A stretch of DNA of 64,000 nt. Origin: Chamaecrista fasciculata (lineage: Eukaryota > Streptophyta > Magnoliopsida > Fabales > Fabaceae). Of this stretch, positions 47,844 to 57,800 are shown in pieces. Position numbers and translations under genes: made by a program. The notes below the pieces were generated by a model that saw only the letters and a list, made by a program, of their open reading frames with translations, made no database searches and had not been told where the DNA came from. The DNA lies in assembly GCA_003254925.1 (NCBI GenBank), contig QANZ01046319.1:66976-130975 (forward strand), in the 5' to 3' direction. Each line of letters opens with the position of its first letter. The first letter of the stretch is position 1.

Positions 47844-48109
47844 GAGTAAACTTACAATTTGGTCCTTAGAAGATTACCGAGCTAACAACTCAGTTCTTGA
47901 AAGATTGAAATGTATAGTTTAGTTTTCGAAAGATCAAAACGGTATACTAATTAGTCCTATTTATGAACTAAATAGTACACCGTTTTAATATTTCAAGAAC
48001 TAAAATGTATACCGTTTTTAGTTTTTAGAACTAAATTTTACATTTTCATCTTTTAGGGACTACGTTGTCCGGTCGGTAATCTTTAAGGGACCAAATTATT
48101 AGTTTACTC
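47844..48109. mobile_element. Small Mutator-like MITE at the 3' end of the copy F intron
   Basis: The ends are gagtaaacttac and ttagtttactc. Perfect 9-bp target duplications ttcaattta lie at 47835-47843 and 48110-48118. The whole 266 bp folds into a hairpin of 'tttggtcct'-type arms. It stops 56 bases before the exon-2 acceptor, close to where the branch point would be expected. Confidence 0.85.
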
Positions 48110-49018
48110 TTCAATTTATATTTTCTTTTTCACATTAGCTATTTTGATATATATAAATTTCACAGGTAGAGGTGCTGAGTAAGGAATCAGTGGGTGGGTT
48201 TGTGACTCATTGTGGGTGGAACTCGGTCATGGAGGCGGTAGTTGCCGGAGTTCCGATGATTGCGTGGCCATTGTACGCAGAGCAACACCTGAACAGGAAT
48301 GTGATGGTGGAGGACATGAAGATAGCGATTGGGTTGGAACAAAGAAAGGAAGATGGGTTTGTGAGTGGGGAGGAATTGGAGAAGAAAGTGAGGGAATTGA
48401 TGGAGCCACATAAAGGGAAAGAGATGAGAGACAGAAGCTTCAAGATGAGAGACATGGCTATGTCCGCCATGGCTGCATCTGGTTCTTCCACCAAAGCACT
48501 AGATAAGTTGGTCCAGAGATGGAATATTAATGGTCATTAAAAATTGTACGTATTTATTACAATACGTTGCCATATTATATATTGTTCTAAAATTTGTTGC
48601 ATTCGGACTTCATTTACTTGTCATTTTAATTGGGTAGAAAAAGAATTCTTTAAGAATTAACACATAGTTTCAAAGTCGTTGCATTCGGACTTCAAACGAG
48701 AGAGATATAGGCTGTGTTTGGATGCTCAGTTATAGTGCCTTTATCCTCCTTTATCTCTCAGTACTCCTTTACTACCAGTTACAAATGGTGTTTGTTTTAC
48801 CTTTATCTCCACCTCCTTTATTTTCCTCCTTTATCATTTCTTTATCTCTCATTTATCTTCTAAAATTACTAACATATCCCTACTCAACTACCTATAATTA
48901 CCTACTTTTTACTATAAAATAATAAAATATTCAAAGGGCATATTTGTAAATTGCATATAAAAATATTTTTTTATTACCCTTACAATTTTTTCTCTCCTTC
49001 ATTTTTTTACTATTTTTT

Positions 49019-49020
<2 letters not shown>

Positions 49021-49071
<51 letters not shown>
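49021..49071. repeat. (CT)25 microsatellite
   Basis: An uninterrupted CT tract of 51 bases. Confidence 0.97.
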
Positions 49072-49076
<5 letters not shown>

Positions 49077-49794
49077 ATTTTAAAATACTCAAAATATTAG
49101 TTAAAAAGTTTACTAATAAAATAACTTCTTTTCATTTTTTATTGAACATTAAAAAATAACAGAAAAAATTATTTGAAATTGGTGAAAAAAAATTTTAAAT
49201 TAAGATAGATATGTTATTATAAGTTAATGAAGATGAATCACGTTTTGGCCTAAAAAAAATAAAGATGGACGACGTGGGATAGTTTTTATTTGAATAATAC
49301 ATCATGAACGTGGGATGGGATGATACATGGACGTGGGATGGGTTTTTCTTTTGTATATATATTTTAAATTATTTTATTTTATGTATTATGATGTAATAAT
49401 TTATTTTATACTATAATTTTAAATGACCGACTACCAGAAGACCCTTAGACATATAATATAGTGTAGATATATAATTTATATTAATTTACTTAAAAAATAA
49501 TGCTAACTTAATAAGTCAATACTTGAGTCATCAAAATATATAGCTGAGGGACCAATATGGAACAAAAAATAACTGAGGGACCAATTTGGAACATGGAGCA
49601 TAACTGAGGGACCAAAATAGGACTTTGGCCTATAATTTTTGATATATTCGTATTCCTTCCTCTATTTTTCAATTATTTAATAATATTTTTTAGAGTAAAA
49701 ATTTAAAATAAAATTATTAAGTCCATGTTATTTACATTTTGATCAATGAGTTAAATATATAATCAAGACCCCAAAAATATAGGTTTTGGTCCCT

Positions 49795-50110
49795 CCTACA
49801 GTATATATATGGGTAATATTTTTTGTGGTTTAAAAATTTATGAACATATTTAAAAAACAGTAATGGGAAAAAATATATAATTCATTCCCTAAGACTTTAC
49901 AATTTGGTCCTTCCTCCAGTATATATATAAGTAATATTTTTTGAAGTGTAAAAAATATACATATTGGTCCATCATTCTGTATATATATGGCTAATATTTT
50001 TTGTTCTGCAACTACTGAAGAAGAAAATTTAGAAAAATACATAATTCATACCCCAGAAAATATACATTTTGGTCCCTTCTCTATTATATATATAGGTAAT
50101 ATTTTTTGTA
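49795..50110. repeat. Four-copy minisatellite, 'tatatatnngtaatattttttg'
   Basis: The motif recurs near 49802, 49918, 49978 and 50082. Each copy is associated with nearby 'ttggtccctt/cct' and 'aaaaatatataattcat' phrases, giving irregular units of about 60-120 bp. Confidence 0.6.
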
Positions 50111-50606
50111 GTATCAAAATTTTAAAATAAAATTAAAAGACAGTAAACAGGAAAAATATATAATCTAGTCCCTAAAAGTTTACAATTCAGTACTCAAAAA
50201 TTACATTTTGGTCCCACATTCACACCTCCATCCTCCTTTACCTTACCACTCCAAAAATCTCCTTTATTAACTTCCTCCTTTAGCACAAATTTCGAGGCAA
50301 TCATTACTCATACCACTTTACTAACACCAAAACAAACAAAAAAACAACACTCCTTTATCCTCCTTTATTTTTACCATTTTTACCCCTATACAAATTTAAA
50401 ATACCAATACTATTATTTCAACCCACCACAATCATTACATACCCTTTAAAATAATTTCACATCATAATTCCTCCTTTATCTCTCATTTTCCCAAACACAA
50501 TTTACTAAAAACCTCCTTTATAACACAAATCCTTTACCTCTCCTTTATTACCTTCCCCATTCCTTTATCCTCCTTTATCTTAACTTTGCATCCAAACGCA
50601 CCCATA

Positions 50607-51250
50607 ATCTATGTTTGTCAGTGAAATGAGTTACCACTTTTAGAACTCGATTTAATCTCGTTTATAGATGGCCCAAAGTACTTGTTAAAAAAAACTCGTA
50701 ATTTTGGACTAGTTGCACTTAAATTTAAAATGAGAAAAATACAACTACATTCAATGTTTTTGGAACGAATTTGAAACTGTATGAAAACATGTAGAATTAT
50801 CTTCTATTAATAAGAATAGATTTTTACATAATATGAATTCTTTTGTTGCTTCAATTAGCCTTCACCACTCCAATATTAATTTATGAGAAATTCTAAGATG
50901 ACATTAGTTTTTAAAATAATTTAATGCTGAAAAACAATAAAAAATAACTTTTTTAATCAATTAAAATTATATATAAAGTCACATTATTAATTATATAGAT
51001 CCAACAAGTTATATTATAAATTAACCTTTAACTTATAATATAGTAGATTGAAATATAAAGAAGATAATTAGAAACTAACCTTTATAAATTTCAAATATTT
51101 GAAAGAGATAAGTGTTCCCAAATAAAGAGAAAGAGTATGTGGATTTAACCTCCCATTCATCTAATCTTTTCTCTTCTCTTCCCCTCCTCAATGCAAACAA
51201 CTTCTAAAACTCGTTGTAGCACAATAATCTACAATATCCATCAAAACAAT
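50607..51250. other. AT-rich spacer; no gene seen
   Basis: No coding signal. Near 50640-50720 there is another copy of the dispersed 'aactcg...ggactagttgcac' repeat found flanking the copia element. Confidence 0.4.
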
Positions 51251-51936
51251 GTTCTGCTTTGCCATGTGTCACAATTTTAGGGAGAGTTCATTTCTCTCTC
51301 TTCTCCACTGGCTGACATCTGTCTTTTTTTTTTCTGCCTGAAGTTTAATTGTTGGGCCTCAAATGTTTGGGCTCAAATTTAAAATCATCCGGCGCCAAAC
51401 AATAAAATTATCCCCCTTTCAAAATCAATCTTCTCCCATACGCTTCAAAATCAATATTCTTCCATACACAATACATCTTCTCCCATAAGCTGCTTCTTCT
51501 TCTTCTTCCACATTGAGGCTGCCTCTTCTCCTTCTCACCATCTCACTCCCCAAAAATTTCATCTCACGTCTTCTTCTTCTTTCTCATCTCACATGTTCTG
51601 CTTTGCCATGTGTCACAATTTTAGGGAGAGTTCATTTCTCTCTCTTTTCCACTGGCTGACATCTGTCTTTTTTTTTTCTGCCTGAAGTTTAATTGTTGGG
51701 CCTCAAATGTTTGGGCTCAAATTTAAAATCATCCGGCGCCAAACAATAAAATTATCCCCCTTTCAAAATCAATCTTCTCCCATACGCTTCAAAATCAATC
51801 TTCTTCCATACACAATACATCTTCTCCCATAAGCTGCTTCTTCTTCTTCTTCCACATTGAGGCTGCCTCTTCTCCTTCTCACCATCTCACTCCCCAAAAA
51901 TTTCATCTCACGTCTTCTTCTTCTTTCTCATCTCAC
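51251..51936. repeat. 344-bp direct tandem duplication
   Basis: Unit 1 (51251-51594) and unit 2 (51595 to about 51936) both begin gttctgctttgccatgtgtc and are almost identical; for example, caatattctt in unit 1 is caatcttctt in unit 2. Both contain ttgggcctcaaatgtttggg and a TTC-rich 3' part. Near-identity implies a recent event. Confidence 0.92.
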
Positions 51937-52022
51937 CTTCTTCTTCTTCTTCTTCTTCTTCTTCTTCTTCTTCTTCTTCTTCTTCTTCTTCTTCTTCTTC
52001 TTCTTCTTCTTCTTCTTCTTCT
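51937..52022. repeat. (CTT)28 microsatellite
   Basis: About 28 uninterrupted CTT units directly follow the tandem duplication. The poly-Phe open frame across it is not a gene. In RNA it would be a polypyrimidine leader if transcription starts upstream. Confidence 0.95.
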
Positions 52023-53440
52023 CCCCTCCCATCTCCACCCGTTGCTTGCTCAGATCGCCGCCGTCACCTTCTTCTTCGTTCAGATCGCCGCCATCATCTT
52101 CTTCTTCTTCTTCGCCGCTTAGCTTAGGAATCTAAGAACAAGAACCTCATCTTCAGTGTAATTTCTTTTCTCTTTCTCTTTACCTCTTTTGATTTCTTCG
52201 GACTTTTTCTGCTGACTGTTTGTTTTTTCACCTTCTGATTCAACCGATTTTGCTCCTCCAATTTATTCAACGAATTTATTCAACAAGATGCATCATCATC
52301 ATCATCTTCACGGTAAGCAAAATCTGCGTTCTCCTTCATCATCTCTCTTTTCTTTTATTCACAAAATCACTCTATGAATCTCTCTGTTTCGGCATTATTA
52401 TTGGTTTATTTCAGATGGCAAAGTGAACTTCTCTTTTCTTTTCAGGTGAGTTAAATCCTTTTCTGCGTTTTCAATTTAGTCCCTGCTCATCTATTTAGTT
52501 TTTCATTTCCTTTGCATTTTTGCCCATTTTCTGAAGAATCCATGGCCTAGGGACTATGCTGGAACTTTGTGGAAAATTTTGTAACATTTTGCAAAGTTAT
52601 TTTGAGATTTAAGGACCTAAATGAAGAATATATAATGATTCCAGGACTAAACCATAATTTAAATGAGGACTGAACGTTGATTCTGGGACATTTAGGACCC
52701 TGAGCTTAAATTCCAGAACTGACCCAGAAACATTCTCTGAAAGTTCATTTTAGTCCCTCCAGAAATCTTAAAGGACTTAAATGATATACCATGAATTAGA
52801 CTTTGGCTTGGTATGCATGTTAATTGCTTTTTGGATCAGTTTGCTGAGAAAAGAGTAGCTTTTTGGTTCACAATATATTGTCATTTCCATTTTTGCTCTC
52901 TTGATTACATCCATTGGCATCATAAATTTGTTCATCATTCACATATAAATTACCTGCACATCATAAAAAAACCAAAGCATCAACTCTTTGAGATTATTCA
53001 AAGGTGGATTAGCTTAGTTGTAAGAAAGGACAGTGTCTCTTCTCTCCATAGCAATTTGGTTTTGATTCCTTTGGGAAGCACTTTGGGACTGAAATCTCAA
53101 AGTTCTTTATATGAATTAGTCCTTAAAATACATTTGTTTGGTTATAAAATTTGGTTTGGTCATTAACTGCCAAGTTTTGAAATATATATGAATTAGTCCA
53201 TTTCCACATTGACATTGAATTACTGAACTGCTTTGTGAAGTTTGGAGATATATGAATTAGTCCTTAAAATACATTTGTTTGGTTATAAAATTTGGTTTGG
53301 TCATTAACTACCATGTTTGGAAATGGACTAACTGCTGATTGTGAAACATGTGCATCATTGTGAAACACGTGTCTATATTAGGATTTGGTTTTTTCCCCAA
53401 ACAATAAGTCTCATGTTTCTCTTTGGTTGATTTTTAGGCT
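52023..53440 (+). other. Possible 5' non-coding exons and introns of an unrecognised transcript
   Basis: The stretch 52023-52140 is GC-richer and leader-like (cagatcgccgccgtcacc repeated as cagatcgccgccatcatc). A short ATG-His run ends in a good donor, ttcacg|gtaagc, at about 52311. An acceptor-like ttttcttttcag lies at about 52446. Positions 53081-53160 are duplicated at about 53250-53325 (ccttaaaatacatttgtttgg). No convincing protein was found, so this may be the promoter and leader of the broken gene(s) downstream. Confidence 0.3.
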
Positions 53441-53530
53441 GAAGGTTCAACTGCTGCTGAGTAAGAAGAATATGAGAAATCAATTTCGGAGGTGAATGCT
53501 GATAATGAAGGAGATGAAGATGGCAGCGAG
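53441..53530 (+). pseudogene. Exon-like fragment with an internal stop, acidic protein of unknown family
   Basis: Between an acceptor-like tttttag and a donor-like |gtttgc, one frame reads AEGSTAAE, a stop, then EEYEKSISEVNADNEGDEDG. The acidic composition and splice borders suggest a real exon that has decayed. Family not recognised. Confidence 0.35.
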
Positions 53531-54076
53531 GTTTGCTTAAATTCTGAGTCTAAATCATAGTTTTGGAACAAATTTGAGGACTAAAAACTATATTTTCTCT
53601 TATTTTTATGTCACACTTTGTTTGTAAGAACATATACTGTAACAATGTTCCTCTTATAAAATTATTATAGATTAGGGATGTGTTAGTTTTCATTTTCTGT
53701 ATAGACACATAAGGGTTTGAGAACATTGTTACAGTCTATGGGTGTGTTACTTTTCACAGTAATAGTAATATAAGTGAATTTAACTAAACCATACAGGAAC
53801 AGAAAATCACATATCACATCACATCACATATATATATATATATATATATATAAAAGACTGTTGAAGGATATTGGTGAACATATTTTGGTGGTAAGATATT
53901 GGTGATTCATTTATATATAGTATCAAGCATCTGCTGTAAACATATATTTTATTTTGGTCTTCATTATGCCTTAAACTAGAAATTTCTGTGGATTTATTGT
54001 CTTCTGGAATATCTGGATTCTTCATATAACAAACAAGAGTTGAAAATTAAATTATTTTACGTATAGAATTTCATTC

Positions 54077-54230
54077 AGTTGACAAATATTGGTATAAATA
54101 GCATTGTTTTTATGCCCTGGGAAGAAACCTGTTTTGTGACTGGGGGAACTGACCATGCTGTTATACTTTGGAGTGAGGATAGTAGGAACATATGGAAGCC
54201 AAAAGAATTGCACAGGAAGCTAAAACTGAT
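54077..54230 (+). pseudogene. Fragment with a WD40-repeat signature
   Basis: One frame reads IVFMPWEETCFVTGGTDHAVILWSE and continues to KPKELHRK before a stop. The 'TGGTDHAVILW' core is the GH/WD-type end of a WD40 repeat. Nothing similar continues on either side, so it is an isolated piece of another gene lying in front of the polymerase gene. Which WD40 gene it came from is unknown. Confidence 0.5.
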
Positions 54231-54415
54231 TTGATACTCAAACTATTCTTTTGCATTGAATTTTGATGACACACTTTCTTACACTTTGATTAAGAAGCCT
54301 TTATAGTTTATAATTTGTTGGCTGAGTTTGAACTGCTTTAGTGCCAAACTTCCTCTAGGTATGTTCATATATATTGAGATCCATTCTCACTTCTTCTTGG
54401 CAAAATAATGAGGCT

Positions 54416-54475
54416 AGAATTATGAAAGTCGGATTGTAGATATTGAGATTAAATAGAAGGAGGACCTTGATCTTG
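54416..54475 (+). pseudogene. Decayed exon of DNA polymerase epsilon, just upstream of the intact exons
   Basis: Ending at a donor (cttgatctt|gtaagc), the frame reads YESRIVDIEIK, a TAG stop, then KEDLDL. Plant polymerase epsilon has the order 'RRRYE...VADIEI.EKEDLDL' immediately before KNHLSG, which opens the next exon at 54806. Here GAG (Glu) has become TAG, and an indel upstream breaks the RRRY part. The exon is in the right place and order but cannot be translated through. Confidence 0.7.
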
Positions 54476-54805
54476 TAAGCAATTTATGCTTCTCTATATC
54501 TGCTTAACTTCTTTCTGATACAGGACAAGCAACATGCTTTTTTGTGCTTTACAAATATTGTTTTCTGGTTCCAAAAAACTATTTTAGAATTTATATTTGT
54601 GGATAGATAATACTTCCTTAGTTTGTGAAAGTCAAATCCAATACATTCACAACTTGTAAATTTAACAAGGTCATCCTCGAAGTAACATATAAGATTGTCA
54701 TTTATTTATTTTTATTTTATGATTTTGCTTAATCCATCAACAGTATGACTATCTGTGCATTTTTATCTGATGCACTCATTTTGATTTCTTGACATGGATT
54801 GACAG

Positions 54806-57800
54806 AAAAACCATTTGTCTGGATTACAAAATTCTTATTTAAAGCTATCCTTTGATACCGTGCAACAATTGATGAATGTGAAGAGTGATCTGATGCATGT
54901 TGTTGAAAGAAATCAGGCAAAATCTGATGCAGCAGAAGCTTATGAGTCCATATTGACAGGGAGAAGGTAGTCTCCTTTCTCTACCAATGTTTCATGGAAC
55001 ATGATACTAAAGTATCACATTTTATGCCCTTTAGTGGATTATTTGTTTGCTACTGGATCTGATTCTGTCTTGCCACTTTCTTAGCCGGGAACAAAAACCT
55101 CAAGATTTTCTTGATTGCATAATCGATCTCCGTGAATATGATGTTCCTTATCATGTTCGCTTTGCCATTGATAATGGTAACTTTTAATACTTATCTTGGT
55201 TTTAATAATGTTCCCATATACTATCTTCCATTCTATATTTATCATGATCTTAGAATCACATGTGACTCAGATATACGGAGTGGCCAATGGTATGATGTTA
55301 GTGTGTCCAGTTCTGGGGTTACACTTGAGAAGAGGACAGATCTTCTGCAGCGAGCCGAAGTTCGTATTTGTGCATTTGACATAGAGACTACAAAACTTCC
55401 ATTGAAGTTCCCGGATGCTGACTATGATTTAATTATGATGATTTCATACATGATAGATGGACATGGGTATTTAATCATAAACAGAGAGGTAATAAAAATG
55501 GTTAACACACATCACTATTTCCTATGCATTCTCTTTCTTGGTCTCACTTTCTTGTAGTGAGCACTTTAAATCAAAAGCCTACGTCTGATCAAGATAAATA
55601 TGACATGGAATTCAGATTATTGACCTTCAAATGGTCTCTATTCTCTTTTGGGTGCACACGATAGTGATTAATTTCATTGATTGATTGAATAACATAAGCT
55701 GTCGAATTTAAATTTGAGATGAAGTATTATTATTCAATTCCAAATTATGAATAGAGTGTAGCAATAAGGATCATCCACTATCTTTAACAGTGGAATATGA
55801 ATAAGAAGAATTAATTAACTCTTGTACATCAAATTCATCTTCCAAATTATCATAAAGTTGAAAGTTCAGTACATGTAGTGTAAGGCTTTAGTCCAAGGTC
55901 AGTACATTTAAATAATCAATTACTTTTGTTTCTTTGACTTCCAGTGTGTTGGGGATGATATAGAGGATTTGGAGTACACTCCAAAACCAGAGTTTGAAGG
56001 GTATTTTAAGGTGACAAATGTTCAGAATGAGGTAATGTGCATTGACAAATAGATATACATTGTTTGCCTAATGAAAATCTATTCCCCTAGGTTGTTTTAT
56101 AATGAGGATTTCTGCTTTGTTCAGGTTTATCATCTTTTTTGCTAATGAATTTGATTTTACTTTGCAGGTTGAGCTTCTTAGGTTGTGGTTTTCCCATATG
56201 CAAGAAGTGAAACCCGGTATATATGTGACATATAATGGTGATTTCTTTGATTGGCCATTTGTGGAAAAAAGGGCAGCTCATCATGGATTCAAAATGAGTG
56301 ATGTATGTTGATAACCATTTTGTGGTACTAAAAACTTCTAAATATATTATGCTAGAGTGTCCTAACAATTTTACTTTTATTAAATTAATAAATAATGAAC
56401 ATGAAAAATGGTCATTGATGAGTAGGATTTGTACTTGAAGTTGACTTTATTGTGCAACAGTGGTTTGTGTTAATCTTTTCCTTTGCATAATATTTTTGGG
56501 CATCTGTATACTGATTTCAAGTTTGTTTCCTTAGAAGAATGTTCTATAAGTTTTGATGATTACCTTTCTCATTTGTTGAGTGATAGCATAATTCTTTTCA
56601 AACCTGCAGGAGTTGGGTTTTCAATGTGACAATAATCAAGGAGAGTGTCGAGCTAAATTTGCTTGCCACTTAGATTGTTTTGCTTGGGTTAAACGTGATA
56701 GTTATCTCCCTCAGGGGAGCCAAGGCCTGAAGGTACTAATTTCTAATTTTTGTTCCTTAATTCATTTTCACATTAATTAGGGTGAGTACGGTGTTTCTCT
56801 CATTGTTATTCTGTTAATTATGCATTATTCACAACAACACAATGTCATATGAATTAATTGTAAATTATTTTTCCTTCAAAATGAATAACTGTAGTTCATC
56901 CAAAAACAAAAAGAAAAAAAGACCCCTCTTTTAATTGTTTTTGGAGTTGTTACCAAAATATGGCATCTTCAAAGATTTTAGAATGTGTCATCATTTTGTT
57001 TTTATGTTCCTGTAAACATATGATATACTAGGGGCTTTGCGTGCCCTAACGGGCACGCAAATATGTATGTAAAATAAATAAGGGATTAAATTGTTAACTT
57101 AGTAAAGAAAGAGAGATCAAATAGTAAATTTTCTCTTATTTTTAATTTCATAGACTATAGTTTTAAACATGGACGACCAGAAAGGGGTGGAGCCATATAA
57201 TATAAGATAATGCTATATAATTTAAAAAATGATGAATTTTATTTAAATTAAAGAGTGCCAAGGGGACAAAATCCATATACAGTAAACACATAAATAAGTA
57301 ACTACTTGAATCATACATCATATCTAAATTCTGAAGCTTCTAGAATCAGATTTCAAACAAGGAAGACAAGTGAAGAATTAATAGAGCATTGATGATACAA
57401 CCAGTTTGAAAAATGATTCATTAGTTCAGATGGATTTTATACATGTGATTATTCCCCTGAAGGTTTAAATAGACAGTATATGGAAGCAACATGCAATCTC
57501 TTCCTAATGCTTATACTCTGCAAGTGAAATTTCTTCTCAGTGAGCTGCAAATTTGACATTGAACCAGGAGTTGCACGCCATGACAACATTGAACCAAAGT
57601 TTTTCATTTTCATTATGAGTGGCTGATGATGTATCTTATTTATATTTTGGGTTGAAGTATATGTTTTTAGCCATTTTCCTTGTAAGTTTTATGTTGCCTA
57701 GACCTTGCTGGAAGTCCAAGCGCATATTTGTAGAAGGATGTGTTACGTGCACTAATCTGATTGCTCTTCTTACATCTTATACCTTGGGTTTATAAATTTC

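Larger units (their letters stand above)
44046..48540 (+). pseudogene. UGT88-type gene copy F, probable pseudogene by frameshift, two exons
   Basis: Exon 1 is 44046-45087 and exon 2 is 48166-48540, with GT-AG borders at the same PSPG position as copies A and B. The start MQQSIVFYPVP carries the catalytic His at H15 (AMGH), and VFDLL supplies the Asp. Near 44661-44668 the frame breaks: LDF is followed by an out-of-frame KSRGD, while SKAEGIIVNTF continues in the next frame. Alignment with copy E ([11 protein letters not shown]) fits a 14-nt deletion. Exon 1 is 1042 nt, and adding 14 restores a multiple of three. Everything else, including HCGWNS and AEQ, is intact. The break is therefore recent, or an assembly error. 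The intron is 3.1 kb, swollen by a LINE piece, a solo LTR and a MITE. It is the most divergent copy of the cluster (more Arg-rich first domain). Confidence 0.87.
48710..50603. mobile_element. Long inverted-terminus element downstream of copy F
   Basis: The termini ggctgtgtttggatgc and gcatccaaacgcaccc are imperfect inverted repeats. They are flanked by ATA on both sides (48707-48709 and 50604-50606). Subterminal regions are rich in tcctttatcctcc/ctcctttat units. The interior carries a (CT)n tract, 'actgagggaccaa' arms of another repeat (49550-49640) and a minisatellite at 49795-50110. No transposase was seen. The family could be PIF/Harbinger- or hAT-like; the 3-bp duplication is weak evidence. 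Confidence 0.6.

Noticed and set aside
51857..52135. 92-codon open frame with a long poly-Phe run
   Set aside because: It is the translation of the (CTT)n microsatellite and shows no protein-like flanks.
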